The notes beneath the pieces are model-generated. The model searched no databases. It was not told where the DNA came from and was given only the letters and a program-made list of their open reading frames with translations. A stretch of DNA of 64,000 nt, from positions 1 through 64,000 of the forward strand of contig NZ_JAQSDH010000042.1 of NCBI RefSeq assembly GCF_029945805.1. Direction: 5' to 3'. This document shows, piece by piece, positions 1 to 9,941 of this stretch (the first letter of the stretch is position 1; each line of letters opens with the position of its first letter). The position numbers and the translations under genes were made by a program. This DNA comes from Flavobacterium sp. GTDB taxonomy: Bacteria; Bacteroidota; Bacteroidia; Flavobacteriales; Flavobacteriaceae.

Positions 1-178
1 AAATCGATGAAATACATGTTTAATACTTTACAAAAGGAAAATTTCCTACTTAATTACCATTCGTCGATGTTTTGTCTTAATGATTTTTCAGCGACTAGTT
101 AACCGTTGGCTGTAATTATCTTTAGTTTAATGGAAAATAAATTTTTAGATTATTTTTAGTCCAATTAGATCCAAAAAT

Positions 179-240
179 GTCAGTCTGAGCTTGTCGAAGT
201 GCTTAAAGAAAAAGTCTTCGACACGCTCAGTGTGACAAAT
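179..240. repeat. REP-like hairpin, copy A
   Basis: A long imperfect palindrome. The left arm begins TGTCAGTCTGAGCTTGTCG and the right arm ends CTTCGACACGCTCAGTG followed by TGACA. Related copies occur at 60217-60266, 61789-61838 and 63034-63096. All four are intergenic. The type is typical of short dispersed palindromic elements. No transposase is nearby, so mobility would depend on an enzyme elsewhere. Confidence 0.8.
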
Positions 241-305
241 AGTAAATAATCGCCGTTAATTTATAATTACACTGAACGGTTGTTATTAACTTAAAAGGAA
301 ATAAA

Positions 306-325
306 AACCACTCAAAAGAGTGGTT
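306..325 (-). terminator. Rho-independent terminator of pdxH
   Basis: An 8-bp stem AACCACTC/GAGTGGTT with a 4-base loop. On the minus strand a T-rich run follows (TTTTTATTT). It lies about 20 bases past the pdxH stop codon. Confidence 0.8.
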
Positions 326-345
326 AGAATTATTTAAGATTTAAA

Positions 346-990
346 TCATGGTGACAGTCGCTCAATTTTCCAATTGAAATCATCGTGCAATTGATACCGA
401 ATTCTATCGTGTAAACGATTTGGTCTTCCTTGCCAAAATTCAACGGCAACGGGTCTTACTAAAAAACCACCCCAATTTTCTGGACGAGGAATGGGTTTCC
501 CTTCATATTGTGCCTCGAGTTTTTTTAGCTTTTCATCCAAATAATCTCGAGATGGAATAACATCGCTTTGCGCAGACACAATCGCACCTAGTTTACTCCC
601 ATCTGGTCTTGAATCAAAATAATTATCTGAAACAGATGCTGTAGTTTTCTCTGCAATACCCTTAATAATTACTTGGCGTTCCATACTGTGCCAAAAGAAT
701 GAAAGACAAATATTCGGATTATTTAGTATGGCCCGTCCTTTTTCTGAATCGTAATTGGTATAAAATATAAAACCTTCTTCGTTGTACTTTTTGAGCAGTA
801 CTACTCTAGATTTTGGAAAACCATCTAAACCAATTGTTGCTAAGGTCACGGCATTCACCTCGTCTACTCCACCCGATTCTTTCGTTTCGTGAAACCATGT
901 ATTAAATAAATTAATTGGATCTTCTGGAATAGTTGCTTCTAAAAGTTGACTTTTCTCGTAGGATTTTCTGTAATCGCTTAAATCTTTCAT
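346..990 (-). CDS. pdxH: Pyridoxamine 5'-phosphate oxidase
   Basis: This FMN-dependent enzyme oxidises pyridoxamine or pyridoxine 5'-phosphate to pyridoxal 5'-phosphate in the cytoplasm, the last step of vitamin B6 synthesis and salvage. The 214 residues match the usual family length. The split-barrel core carries the FMN-binding stretch around residues 60-70 (SRVVLLKKY). The C-terminal signature is present as EFWQGRPNRLHDR, and the chain ends in the family's typical RLSP. The ATG start follows a good Bacteroidota promoter (1010-1042), so it is probably transcribed on its own despite lying only 37 bases after rnz. A terminator follows at 306-325. Confidence 0.96.
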   Translation of the reverse strand: MKDLSDYRKSYEKSQLLEATIPEDPINLFNTWFHETKESGGVDEVNAVTLATIGLDGFPKSRVVLLKKYNEEGFIFYTNYDSEKGRAILNNPNICLSFFWHSMERQVIIKGIAEKTTASVSDNYFDSRPDGSKLGAIVSAQSDVIPSRDYLDEKLKKLEAQYEGKPIPRPENWGGFLVRPVAVEFWQGRPNRLHDRIRYQLHDDFNWKIERLSP

Positions 991-1009
991 TATTTGAATT
1001 TTATATCTA

Positions 1010-1042
1010 CAAAATTAAAACATCATCTTAATCGAATTCAAA
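1010..1042 (-). promoter_or_regulatory. Candidate pdxH promoter
   Basis: Reading the minus strand, TTTG (1042-1039) is followed after 21 bases by TAATTTTG (1017-1010), an exact match to the Bacteroidota -33/-7 pattern. The -33 box lies inside the last codons of rnz. Transcription would start near 1003, about a dozen bases before the pdxH ATG. Confidence 0.65.
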
Positions 1043-1936
1043 AACTTTACCATCATCAGCCAATAAAACATTTTGGAAAACAGGTAGTGCTTCTTCCTGA
1101 AACAAATTAATATTAGTATATCTCGTACTGTAATGTCCCAAAATTAAATGTTTTACATTGGCTTTAACCGCAATAGTTGCCGCCTGTTTCGCAGTAGAAT
1201 GCATCGTTTTTTCTGCTTTCTCTGCTTCCGATTCTAGAAAAGTAGTTTCATGATACAACACATCGCAGTTTTCAATTAGAGGAACAATCGATTCGTCATA
1301 TAGTGTATCGCTGCAAAAAGCATAGCTCTTTGGATGAATTGGATCATACGTTAATTCATCGTTTGGAATAACCGAACCATCATCAAGTGTAATATCATTT
1401 CCATTTTTAATTTTTTGAAAATAGCAGGTATCAATTTTGTATTCTTGAACTGCATCAACATTTAATTTTCGATCTCCAACTTTTTCTTGAAACAAATAGC
1501 CATTCGTATAAATTCGGTGTTTTAACGGAATTGTTTTCACTACTACTTTATCATCTTCAAAAACAATCTCGCTTTCTTTAGAAACCAATTCATGAAAAAA
1601 AAGACTATAGCCGGTATACGAATTGGAATACCTCAACTGAAGCAATATAATTTCTTTGATACCTTTTGGACCATAAACGTGTAAATCTGTTTGACGGTTG
1701 AGCAACATAAATGTTGAAATCAAACCTACTAATCCGTAGAAATGATCCCCATGCAAATGCGAAATAAATATATGATTGATTTTAGAAAACTTGATTTTGT
1801 TTTTACGCAACTGCACTTGTGTTCCTTCGCCGCAATCAATCAAGAACATGCGGTTCCTGATTTGTAGTAACTGCGAAGTAGGATTAGTAATAGTGCGCGG
1901 AGTTGCGGCATAACAGCCAAGAATGGTTAATTTCAT
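1028..1936 (-). CDS. rnz: Ribonuclease Z
   Basis: A metallo-beta-lactamase-fold endonuclease that removes 3' trailers from tRNA precursors. At 302 residues it is the short (RNase ZS) form. The zinc motif HxHxDH is intact at residues 60-65 (HLHGDH), and the later metal ligands are seen in FCSDT near residue 210 and GHYSTRY near residue 267. HETTF and the flexible-arm region in the middle are also recognisable. It starts 24 bases after the STAS-like gene (1961-2293), so the two are probably co-transcribed. Some Bacteroidota have several MBL-fold paralogues, but the full motif set supports RNase Z. Confidence 0.95.
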   Translation of the reverse strand: MKLTILGCYAATPRTITNPTSQLLQIRNRMFLIDCGEGTQVQLRKNKIKFSKINHIFISHLHGDHFYGLVGLISTFMLLNRQTDLHVYGPKGIKEIILLQLRYSNSYTGYSLFFHELVSKESEIVFEDDKVVVKTIPLKHRIYTNGYLFQEKVGDRKLNVDAVQEYKIDTCYFQKIKNGNDITLDDGSVIPNDELTYDPIHPKSYAFCSDTLYDESIVPLIENCDVLYHETTFLESEAEKAEKTMHSTAKQAATIAVKANVKHLILGHYSTRYTNINLFQEEALPVFQNVLLADDGKVFEFD

Positions 1937-1960
1937 TATAAAAGTAGCAGGTTTTTAAAA

Positions 1961-2293
1961 CTAGAATCCTAAATCACGTTCAATTTCATCCAGTTCGATA
2001 ATATCATGAGCTTCCAAAAGTGTTGGAACAACGGTAAGTTTAGTTGGTGCATCATTAAAATCGATATCATTCACAACAAGAACTAGCGATTTCTTTTCCT
2101 TCTTATGCATTTTTGCCATCTCTAGGAACAACTTAATATCAGCCATTGTTATTGATTTATCAAACGAAAGATCAATTATTAAGTTTTGAGATTTATAACT
2201 ATTGTATTCATGATATAGCTTTTGATAAAACTCAGCAGTATTAGATTGTGTGTTTCTAATAGTAGTAGTGTGGCCTTTTTGTTCAACTTTCAT
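1961..2293 (-). CDS. Small STAS-like protein
   Basis: A 110-residue soluble protein with an alternating beta/alpha pattern. It has a short N-terminal strand, a hydrophobic strand (NLIIDLSF) near residue 40, a helix, a second strand (SLVLVV) near residue 72 and an acidic C-terminus. This resembles the STAS / anti-sigma-antagonist fold, but I see no clear phosphorylatable serine motif. It lies just upstream of rnz on the same strand, 24 bases apart. In flavobacteria a protein of this kind commonly neighbours rnz, but its role is unknown to me. The fold call is an inference from the hydrophobicity pattern. Confidence 0.6.
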   Translation of the reverse strand: MKVEQKGHTTTIRNTQSNTAEFYQKLYHEYNSYKSQNLIIDLSFDKSITMADIKLFLEMAKMHKKEKKSLVLVVNDIDFNDAPTKLTVVPTLLEAHDIIELDEIERDLGF

Positions 2294-2553
2294 AATGGTA
2301 ACTAAAAATATATTATGATGCTAATTTACTAAGATTTTGTCACTAAACCTTGATTTGAGATTAGATAATAATTTGAAAGATGCATTTCATAGAAAATATA
2401 GGTTTTTCACCGATGAAATACCTCTTTTTTTAACATATCATAGACGAACGACACAATAAAAACGCTTAAAAGCCCCGAATTCATTGATTTTGTCGATTAA
2501 ACGACTTTTGAGGTTAGTTACCGAAAATATTTTCGTCAAACATAGTCTTGCAG

Positions 2554-2561
2554 TAGTTTTG
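2554..2561 (+). promoter_or_regulatory. Candidate -7 element for 2590 gene
   Basis: TAGTTTTG matches TAnnTTTG exactly. About 20 bases upstream is a weaker TTTC in place of TTTG. A start near 2568 would give a leader of about 20 bases. Confidence 0.5.
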
Positions 2562-2589
2562 ACAAAGAAATAAGAAACAAATCAAAATT

Positions 2590-2958
2590 ATGACAACAGC
2601 CACTACTACTTCAACTCAAAAAAATATAACTAAGGTTAAATTATTTGTTTTATTCGTATTAGTACTGGTATCATCTACAGGATTTGCTCAAGCGAGCATA
2701 ACTAATGAAGTTTTAGCTGCAACTACTGAAACTGAAGTTTCTATTTCTAAAGATGCTACTATTGTAATCTCAACTGAATACAGTGTAGCTGCTTCAATGG
2801 ATTTCGCAGTATGGTTTATGGGTTCTAAAAAAACTTCAAACAAATCAACGGGTTCTTTCAGCAAAAAACAATTAATTAATTCTGGTATTAATACAAACAG
2901 TGTTTTAATTAGATCTTTCTTGAAAAAAATAAGTACTCAAGAAAATGGTGTAGCATAA
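2590..2958 (+). CDS. Small secreted protein, unknown
   Basis: A 122-residue protein I do not recognise. Residues 1-15 are Thr-rich (MTTATTTSTQKN). They are followed by a hydrophobic segment at about 17-33 (LFVLFVLVLVSSTGFAQA) with a plausible signal-peptidase site after FAQA, so it is probably exported. The mature part is small, Ser/Thr-rich and ends with a basic patch (SFLKKIS). No Cys is present. The gene stands alone between a candidate promoter at 2554 and a strong bidirectional terminator at 2996-3023, so it is likely a single-gene transcript. The unusually long polar leader before the signal core could mean a later true start, but no downstream Met precedes the hydrophobic segment. Confidence 0.65.
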   Translation: MTTATTTSTQKNITKVKLFVLFVLVLVSSTGFAQASITNEVLAATTETEVSISKDATIVISTEYSVAASMDFAVWFMGSKKTSNKSTGSFSKKQLINSGINTNSVLIRSFLKKISTQENGVA

Positions 2959-2995
2959 TAATGTTTCTATATAAATTTGGTTAGTTTAGGAAACA

Positions 2996-3023
2996 AAAAG
3001 TCCCGATTTTTATCGGGACTTTT
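2996..3023. terminator. Bidirectional terminator
   Basis: A perfect 12-bp stem AAAAGTCCCGAT/ATCGGGACTTTT with a TTTT loop lies between convergent genes. T-runs on both strands let it serve the 2590 gene and the leftward TPR gene. Confidence 0.9.
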
Positions 3024-3050
3024 TAATTTTAATAAAATCTACTTATAAAT

Positions 3051-4361
3051 TTATATTTTAGCCTTCAATGCTTTGTATTTATCGGTCATTTCAAGTGCAT
3101 TATATATACTTAACAATGTTTTCTTTACCGCTTCATCGTCTGGTCGTAATTGTATGGCTTTTTCAAGATAAGGTAATAATGACTTAAAGTTTTTATCTCT
3201 AGATGCTTTCAAGACTTCATACCGTTTATTATCTTTTTCGGAATTTCCTAATTTACCCATTTCATCAGCGAACTTTCCATCAATGCGCAATCTCAATTCA
3301 GACAAATTTATAAGGGCATCAAAATAAGTCGGATCGACTTCTAAAGCTTTTATATAATATTTCTCAGCATCTTCCAATTTATTAGCATTGGCACTAGTAA
3401 CACCTAAATTGAAGAGCAAAACAACATTTTTGGGATCTTTTGTTAATACTTCACTTATCAATCTGTTGTAAGTATCATAATCTTTTAGCTTTAAATAGAT
3501 ATCTGCTTCAGTCAAAATTAAAGAATCATCCTCTGGATTTGCTTTTTTAGCTTCAGTAATCGCAGTTTTAGCTTCTTCAGTTCTATTCTTATCCACTAAG
3601 ATGAAAGCGATATACTTGTAAATTTCTCCTCTTTTAGAAGCAATTTTCTCATTTCTAGGTTTTTCATGTGTTCCTGCTTTTATGAATAAGTCTCTCTCAT
3701 CTTTAGAATTAAAGGTTTCTTCTTTTCCCGATGCTTTGTTAGATGCCAAATAAGAAGTTCCTTCGCCAGAATAATTTGCCTCTTTTAACTCCGTATAATA
3801 TTGTAATGCTTTATCATAGTCGGCTGCATTAAATGCGTAACTGGCTGCATAAAACAATTTGTCCTGATCTGTTTTATCCAATTGATACACCGAATATAAA
3901 ACTTCAGCAGCTTCTTTATACTTTTTTTGATCGCCATATCCGATAGCAACACTTACAATTCCAGCTTTAATGGAACCTAATTTTTTATTAATATCATCAG
4001 TATAAAGTTTTTTACCTGTTTTTTTCTCATACGCTAAAGTCTCGTTTAAAGCCGTAGTTAAATCGGTAACCGTTTTAAGAGAATAGTTGCTTGCTATTTG
4101 AGCTTGAGTTATTGTTGGCCCATAAGAAGTAGCCTGAACAACCGGTAACATTCCTTTGAAGAAATTATAGTAAACCTTATCAACTTCTTCAGAGGCCAAT
4201 GGTGCTAACTTTTCTAAATTAGCTTTGTAGTCTGCAACGTCGCTTACTGTTGGAGCGTCTTTTTCATAAATCTTTTTCAGCTTTTTTAACTCGTCCTTTT
4301 GTGCAAAAGACGAAACAGAAACTAGTACTGCAGAAGCAAGTAAAATGTGTCTTATTTTCAT
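3051..4361 (-). CDS. Secreted TPR-repeat protein
   Basis: A 436-residue protein beginning with a signal peptide (MKIRHILLASAVLVSVSSFAQ) cleaved around residue 21, so it is periplasmic or outer-membrane associated. The mature chain is helical with TPR-like units, clearest at about residues 300-350, where LLFNLGVTSANANKLEDAE is followed by KYYIKALEVDP. A further unit lies near the C-terminus (YLEKAIQLRPDDEAVKKTL). TPR proteins act as scaffolds for protein complexes, but the partner here is unknown. It follows gyrA on the same strand, with a terminator hairpin (4391-4420) between them, so it probably has its own promoter. Confidence 0.8.
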   Translation of the reverse strand: MKIRHILLASAVLVSVSSFAQKDELKKLKKIYEKDAPTVSDVADYKANLEKLAPLASEEVDKVYYNFFKGMLPVVQATSYGPTITQAQIASNYSLKTVTDLTTALNETLAYEKKTGKKLYTDDINKKLGSIKAGIVSVAIGYGDQKKYKEAAEVLYSVYQLDKTDQDKLFYAASYAFNAADYDKALQYYTELKEANYSGEGTSYLASNKASGKEETFNSKDERDLFIKAGTHEKPRNEKIASKRGEIYKYIAFILVDKNRTEEAKTAITEAKKANPEDDSLILTEADIYLKLKDYDTYNRLISEVLTKDPKNVVLLFNLGVTSANANKLEDAEKYYIKALEVDPTYFDALINLSELRLRIDGKFADEMGKLGNSEKDNKRYEVLKASRDKNFKSLLPYLEKAIQLRPDDEAVKKTLLSIYNALEMTDKYKALKAKI

Positions 4362-4390
4362 GATTATAGTATTTAAAGTTTATAAATAAA

Positions 4391-4420
4391 ATCACCAATT
4401 AAAGTATTCTAATTGGTGAT
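4391..4420 (-). terminator. gyrA terminator
   Basis: Stem ATCACCAATT/AATTGGTGAT. On the minus strand it is followed by TTTATTTATA. It is located 12 bases beyond the gyrA stop. Confidence 0.75.
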
Positions 4421-4431
4421 TTGTTTTGTGT

Positions 4432-7047
4432 TTATTCTTCGTCGTCCGAATCATCTTCAGCGTCATCCTCTTCTACGATATCGTCATCATCTTCGTCATC
4501 GTCCTCTACCGAGCCATCATCTTCAAGAACTTCTAAAACAGGTTTTACTCTTTCAATAGCTTCTGTTTCAATTACGTTTCCGTCTTCATCTAGTTCCGGT
4601 TCAATAACATCATCTTTCATCACTTTGGTTACGGCTGCAATAGAGTCATTTCCTTTTATATTAATTAGTTTCACTCCTTGGGTTGCTCTACCCATTACTC
4701 GTAAATCTTCAACTGCCATTCTGATGGTCAATCCTGATTTGTTGATAATCATTAAATCATCAGCATCAGTAACCGAATTAATAGAAATCAGTTTACCTGT
4801 TTTCTCCGTAATGTTCAATGTTTTTACCCCTTTTCCACCACGGTTTGTAATTCTGTATTCGTCAAGTGAAGAACGTTTACCGTAACCATTTTCGGCTACG
4901 ACAAGGATTTCACTTTCCATATCATTTACAGTAACCATGCCAATTACTTCATCGCTTTCATCTTTTAAGGTAATTCCACGCACTCCAGAAGCGGTTCTTC
5001 CCATCGGACGTGTTTTAGTTTCTTCAAAACGAACTAATTTACCTGACTTAACCGCTAAGATAATTTGGCTTTCACCATTTGTTAACTGAGCTCCTAGTAA
5101 TTCATCCCCTTCTTTGATAGTAATAGCGGCAACTCCGTTAACTCTTGGTTTCGAATATTTATCTAAAGATGTTTTCTTAACCTGACCTTTTTTGGTAACC
5201 ATTATAAGATTATGGCTCGTTGTATAGTCTTTATCTTTTAGGTCTTGTGTACATATAAATGCTTTTACTTTATCATCAGATTCTATGTTGATAAGATTTT
5301 GTAATGCTCTTCCTTTTGCCGTTTTACTTCCTTCTGGAATTTCATACACACGCATCCAGAAACATTTTCCTTTTTGCGTAAAGAACATCATGTATTGATG
5401 ATTGGTTGCAACGTACATATGCTCTAAGAAATCTTGATCTCGTGTTCCAGCACTTTTCTGTCCAACGCCGCCTCTATTCTGCGTTTTGTATTCGGTAAGG
5501 TTAGTACGTTTGATGTAACCTGCATGTGAAATTGTAATTACTACATTTTCGTCGGCAATTAAATCTTCAATACTTACATCGCCACCAGAATATTCAATTA
5601 GGGAACGACGCGCGTCACCGTATTTATCTCTGATTTCGATTAATTCTTCTTTGATTAAAGCCATTCTCAAGTCTTTGCTTGCTAATAAATCTTTTAATCC
5701 TTGAATCAACTTCATTATTTCGTCGTATTCAGCGCGTAGTTTATCTTGTTCTAGTCCAGTTAACTGACGTAAACGCATTTCAACAATGGCCCTAGCTTGA
5801 ATATCCGATAATTTGAATCTTTCAATTAATTTTGCACGTGCTTCTTCTCCATCCTTTGAAGAACGAATTAAGGCAATTACCTCATCAATATTGTCCGAAG
5901 CAATAATTAAACCTTCTAAAATGTGCGCTCTTTCCTCTGCTTTACGTAGTTCGAATTGGGTTCTTCTAACTACTACGTCATGACGGTGTTCCACAAAATA
6001 GTGAATCAAATCTTTAACGTTCAACATTTGTGGTCTTCCTTTTACCAATGCAATATTATTTACACTAAAAGAAGATTGTAACTGAGTGAACTTATATAAG
6101 GTATTCAAAACTACGTTTGGAACAGCATCACGTTTTAATTCGTAAACAATCCGCATTCCAGTTCTATCGGACTCATCGCGAATATTTGAAATACCTTCGA
6201 TTTTTTTATCGTTAATCAAATCGGCAGTTTTTTTAATCATTTCTGCCTTATTCACCTGGTATGGAATTTCGGTTACAATGATGGCTTCTTTTCCGTTTGA
6301 TTCTTCGAATGATACTTTGGCACGAATAACAATTCGTCCTCTACCCGTTTTGAATGCTTCACGAACACCATCCATACCATATATAGTTCCACCTGTTGGA
6401 AAATCTGGAGCTTTTATGTACGTGATTAATTCGTCAATTTCTATATCGTTATTTTCAATGTACGCTAAAGTACCGTCAATAACTTCTACTATATTATGTG
6501 GCGCCATGTTGGTAGCCATTCCTACTGCAATTCCAGATGCTCCATTAATTAATAATGTTGGAACTCGTGTCGGCATTACGGTGGGCTCGTACAAAGTATC
6601 ATCAAAGTTTAATTGAAAATCAACCGTTTCTTTGTCAATATCTGCCATAATGTCTTCCGACATCTTTTTCATTCTCGCCTCAGTATAACGCATCGCCGCA
6701 GGACTATCTCCATCTACAGAACCAAAGTTACCTTGACCATCAACTAATAAATAACGTAAACTCCATTCCTGAGCCATACGAACCATGGCATCATAAACAG
6801 ACGTATCTCCGTGTGGGTGATACTTTCCTAAAACTTCTCCAACAATTCTTGCGGATTTTTTGTGAGCTTTATTTGAAAAAACTCCTAAATCATACATTCC
6901 GTATAACACTCTTCGGTGCACTGGTTTCAAACCATCACGCACGTCAGGCAATGCTCTAGAAACAATAACAGACATCGAATAATCGATGTAAGCTGATTTC
7001 ATTTCATCTTCTATGTTAATAGGAATTAACCTTTCTCCGTCAGACAT
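4432..7047 (-). CDS. gyrA: DNA gyrase subunit A
   Basis: The DNA-cleaving and -rejoining subunit of gyrase, which introduces negative supercoils with GyrB. The length is 871 residues. The catalytic tyrosine is Y121 in [10 protein letters not shown]. The quinolone-resistance region reads [13 protein letters not shown], giving Thr82 and Asp86. Thr at this position is, to my knowledge, the wild-type state in fish-pathogenic flavobacteria, so it need not imply resistance. The C-terminal half is the beta-pinwheel DNA-wrapping domain with a GyrA-box-like segment near residue 540 ([11 protein letters not shown]). The last 30 or so residues are almost all Asp/Glu. The gene is single, with its own terminator. 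Confidence 0.98.
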   Translation of the reverse strand: MSDGERLIPINIEDEMKSAYIDYSMSVIVSRALPDVRDGLKPVHRRVLYGMYDLGVFSNKAHKKSARIVGEVLGKYHPHGDTSVYDAMVRMAQEWSLRYLLVDGQGNFGSVDGDSPAAMRYTEARMKKMSEDIMADIDKETVDFQLNFDDTLYEPTVMPTRVPTLLINGASGIAVGMATNMAPHNIVEVIDGTLAYIENNDIEIDELITYIKAPDFPTGGTIYGMDGVREAFKTGRGRIVIRAKVSFEESNGKEAIIVTEIPYQVNKAEMIKKTADLINDKKIEGISNIRDESDRTGMRIVYELKRDAVPNVVLNTLYKFTQLQSSFSVNNIALVKGRPQMLNVKDLIHYFVEHRHDVVVRRTQFELRKAEERAHILEGLIIASDNIDEVIALIRSSKDGEEARAKLIERFKLSDIQARAIVEMRLRQLTGLEQDKLRAEYDEIMKLIQGLKDLLASKDLRMALIKEELIEIRDKYGDARRSLIEYSGGDVSIEDLIADENVVITISHAGYIKRTNLTEYKTQNRGGVGQKSAGTRDQDFLEHMYVATNHQYMMFFTQKGKCFWMRVYEIPEGSKTAKGRALQNLINIESDDKVKAFICTQDLKDKDYTTSHNLIMVTKKGQVKKTSLDKYSKPRVNGVAAITIKEGDELLGAQLTNGESQIILAVKSGKLVRFEETKTRPMGRTASGVRGITLKDESDEVIGMVTVNDMESEILVVAENGYGKRSSLDEYRITNRGGKGVKTLNITEKTGKLISINSVTDADDLMIINKSGLTIRMAVEDLRVMGRATQGVKLINIKGNDSIAAVTKVMKDDVIEPELDEDGNVIETEAIERVKPVLEVLEDDGSVEDDDEDDDDIVEEDDAEDDSDDEE

Positions 7048-7311
7048 ATTATTATAAATTATTTAATAAAAATTACTTTAATTTCAAAACGTGCTAATAT
7101 AGAATATTTAAAAATTTTTACACCTTTTTTTGCTCGTAAATTTCAATGATTTATTAACAAAATAGGTGCGGTTTTTGGTTAATAAAATACTTGTACAACT
7201 GCTTTTTTTATTGGCATTTTTTTTGTCTATTAGCTGACAGTACTTTTAGAGGGAATGATTTTTGTTAGAATGATTTCGAATAACTAAATTTACATTACCA
7301 ATTATATATTT

Positions 7312-9855
7312 ATGGATGATAATTTTTCACCTAGAGTTAAAGACGTAATCACATACAGCAAAGAAGAAGCTCTGCGATTAGGACACGACTTTATTGGGAC
7401 GGAGCATTTGATGCTCGGAATATTAAGAGATGGAAATGGTAAAGCTATTACTATCCTCAATAATCTTTCGATTGATTTAGAACATTTACGTAAAAAGGTT
7501 GAAATATTAAGCCCAGCTAACCCGAATGTCGAGATCAGTAACGAAAAGAAAAACCTACACTTGACTCGTCAAGCGGAACGTGCGCTGAAAACAACTTTTT
7601 TGGAAGCTAAAGTGTTTCAAAGTACGTCGATAAGTACGGCACATTTATTATTGTGTATTTTAAGAAATGAGAATGATCCAACAACCAAACTATTGCATCG
7701 TCTGAAAATTGACTATAATGTAGTTAAAGAACAGTATTTAAATATGACACCAAGCGAAGAAGATTTTAACGATAATTTGCCAACAAACGAATCTTATAAT
7801 GATGACTCAGGACAAGATGACAGTTTGAAAGAAGGGAGCTTTAATAATCCAACTAACAAAACTAATAAAAAATCAAAAACTCCAGTGTTAGATAATTTTG
7901 GACGTGACCTAACGGAAATGGCTGAAGAAGGAAAACTGGATCCAGTCGTTGGTCGTGAAAAAGAAATTGAAAGAGTTTCACAGATTTTAAGCCGTAGAAA
8001 GAAAAATAATCCATTGCTAATTGGAGAACCTGGCGTTGGTAAATCGGCCATTGCTGAAGGTTTGGCTTTGCGCATTATTCAAAAGAAAGTATCTCGAATT
8101 TTGTTCAATAAAAGGGTCGTGACTTTAGACTTAGCGTCTTTAGTTGCCGGAACAAAATACCGTGGACAATTCGAAGAAAGAATGAAAGCCGTGATGAACG
8201 AATTAGAGAAAAATGATGACATCATTCTTTTCATTGACGAAATTCACACTATTGTTGGCGCAGGTGGAGCAACAGGTTCACTTGATGCTTCCAATATGTT
8301 CAAACCAGCTTTGGCAAGAGGCGAAATTCAATGTATTGGTGCGACGACTTTAGACGAATACAGACAATATATCGAGAAAGATGGTGCATTAGAAAGACGT
8401 TTTCAGAAAGTAATTGTTGAACCAACATCTGTTGAAGAAACTATTACCATCTTAAACAACATCAAAAACAAATACGAAGACCACCACAGCGTAATTTACA
8501 CAGATGAAGCTATCGAAGCTTGTGTTAAATTGACTAACAGATATATGTCAGAGCGTTTCCTTCCAGACAAGGCTATTGATGCTTTAGATGAAGCAGGTTC
8601 ACGAGTTCACATTACTAATATTGATGTTCCAAAACAAATTCTTGAGTTAGAACGTCAGTTGGAAGAAGTCCGTCAAAACAAAAACTCTGTCGTTAAGAAG
8701 CAGAAATATGAAGAAGCAGCAAAACTTCGTGATGATGAAAAGCGTTTGGAAAAAGACCTTGCAATTGCTCAAGAACAATGGGATGAAGACTCAAAAAACA
8801 ATCGTATTAAAGTTACCGAAGATAATGTTGCCGATGTCGTTTCGATGATGACTGGAATTCCAGTGAATCGTATCGCACAAACAGAAAGCAACAAATTAGC
8901 AAAACTTCCGGAATTAATTAGAGGAAAAGTTATCGGACAAGACGAAGCAGTTTTAAAAATTTCGCGTTCTATTCAGCGTAATCGTGCCGGATTAAAAGAT
9001 CCGAATCGTCCAATTGGTTCGTTCATTTTCTTGGGACAAACTGGAGTTGGTAAAACGCAATTAGCGAAAGTTTTGGCCAAAGAATTATTCGACTCAGAAG
9101 ATGCTTTAATCAGAATCGACATGAGTGAATACATGGAAAAATTCGCGATTTCAAGATTGATTGGTGCGCCTCCAGGATATGTTGGTTACGAAGAAGGTGG
9201 ACAATTGACTGAGAAAGTTAGAAGAAAACCCTATTGTGTAGTCCTTTTAGATGAAATTGAAAAAGCGCATCCTGACGTTTTCAATATGATGCTTCAAGTC
9301 TTGGACGATGGCTATTTGACCGATAGTTTAGGTCGTAAAATCGATTTTAAAAATACGATTATCATTATGACTTCTAATGTTGGTGCACGTCAATTGAAAG
9401 ATTTCGGACAAGGTGTTGGTTTTGGAACGGCAGCTAAAATTGCTCAAGCGGATGACAACTCGAAAAGTGTTATAGAAAATGCATTAAAGAAAACCTTTGC
9501 ACCTGAATTCCTAAACCGAATTGACGATGTAATTGTATTCAATCCGTTAGAAAAACACGATATTGATTTAATTATCGAAATCGAATTGAAAAAGCTTTTC
9601 GGTAGAGTTTCTGAATTAGGATACACACTGAATCTTTCTGATAAAGCGAAAGCATTTATTGCTGATAAAGGTTTTGACAAACAATTTGGTGCGCGTCCCT
9701 TAAAAAGAGCCATTCAAAAATATGTTGAAGATGCTTTAGCGGAAGAAATTATCACTTCTAAAATAGCTTCTGGAGATGAAATTTTTATGGATTTAGATGA
9801 AGCGGCACAAGAGTTGACCGTTTCTATAAAAAAAGCAAAAAAGCCAACGAGTTAA
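7312..9855 (+). CDS. clpC: ClpC-type AAA+ unfoldase
   Basis: A Hsp100 ATPase that unfolds substrates for ClpP or disaggregates them. The 847 residues show the ClpA/B/C order. A double Clp-N repeat (1-145) and an acidic linker precede AAA-1, with Walker A GEPGVGKS at 238-245. A UVR-like middle coiled segment (KQKYEEAAKLRDDEKRLEKD) near 465-485 is diagnostic of ClpC. AAA-2 has Walker A GQTGVGKT at 575-582 and is followed by the D2-small domain. The middle domain is too short for ClpB. It stands divergent from gyrA. A loose promoter (TTTG at 7222, TACTTTTA at 7241) may drive it. An inverted-repeat element follows at 9875-9926. Confidence 0.93.
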   Translation: MDDNFSPRVKDVITYSKEEALRLGHDFIGTEHLMLGILRDGNGKAITILNNLSIDLEHLRKKVEILSPANPNVEISNEKKNLHLTRQAERALKTTFLEAKVFQSTSISTAHLLLCILRNENDPTTKLLHRLKIDYNVVKEQYLNMTPSEEDFNDNLPTNESYNDDSGQDDSLKEGSFNNPTNKTNKKSKTPVLDNFGRDLTEMAEEGKLDPVVGREKEIERVSQILSRRKKNNPLLIGEPGVGKSAIAEGLALRIIQKKVSRILFNKRVVTLDLASLVAGTKYRGQFEERMKAVMNELEKNDDIILFIDEIHTIVGAGGATGSLDASNMFKPALARGEIQCIGATTLDEYRQYIEKDGALERRFQKVIVEPTSVEETITILNNIKNKYEDHHSVIYTDEAIEACVKLTNRYMSERFLPDKAIDALDEAGSRVHITNIDVPKQILELERQLEEVRQNKNSVVKKQKYEEAAKLRDDEKRLEKDLAIAQEQWDEDSKNNRIKVTEDNVADVVSMMTGIPVNRIAQTESNKLAKLPELIRGKVIGQDEAVLKISRSIQRNRAGLKDPNRPIGSFIFLGQTGVGKTQLAKVLAKELFDSEDALIRIDMSEYMEKFAISRLIGAPPGYVGYEEGGQLTEKVRRKPYCVVLLDEIEKAHPDVFNMMLQVLDDGYLTDSLGRKIDFKNTIIIMTSNVGARQLKDFGQGVGFGTAAKIAQADDNSKSVIENALKKTFAPEFLNRIDDVIVFNPLEKHDIDLIIEIELKKLFGRVSELGYTLNLSDKAKAFIADKGFDKQFGARPLKRAIQKYVEDALAEEIITSKIASGDEIFMDLDEAAQELTVSIKKAKKPTS

Positions 9856-9874
9856 GAATTAAATAAGTAATTTT

Positions 9875-9926
9875 AAACCACGAATTCACGAATTATTTCA
9901 CACAAATAGTCGCAGATTCGTGGTTT
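9875..9926. repeat. Inverted-repeat element, likely clpC terminator
   Basis: AAACCACGAAT at 9875-9885 pairs with ATTCGTGGTTT at 9916-9926, followed by TTTTA, so it can terminate clpC. The inner part ACCACGAATTCACGAATTA recurs with two substitutions at 37493-37511 (ACCGCGAATTCGCGAATTA), where a matching right arm also exists. It therefore looks like a dispersed element recruited as a terminator. Confidence 0.7.
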
Positions 9927-9941
9927 TTTAATTTAAAATAA

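Larger units (their letters stand above)
1..345. other. Intergenic region with composite repeat
   Basis: No open reading frame stands out. The stretch holds a REP-like hairpin (179-240, separate entry) flanked by imperfect inverted arms at 101-118 and 264-281, which match at 15 of 18 positions by eye (one arm reads TAATTACACTGAACGGTT). The pdxH terminator lies at the right end. Nothing else was recognised. Confidence 0.6.

Noticed and set aside
4421..4885. Ser-rich 154-residue frame on the plus strand
   Set aside because: It is the antisense image of the acidic GyrA tail (Asp/Glu codons read as Ser on the other strand).
6598..7047. Quinolone-resistant GyrA
   Set aside because: Thr82 and Asp86 are, to my knowledge, the susceptible state in flavobacteria, so no resistance is claimed.
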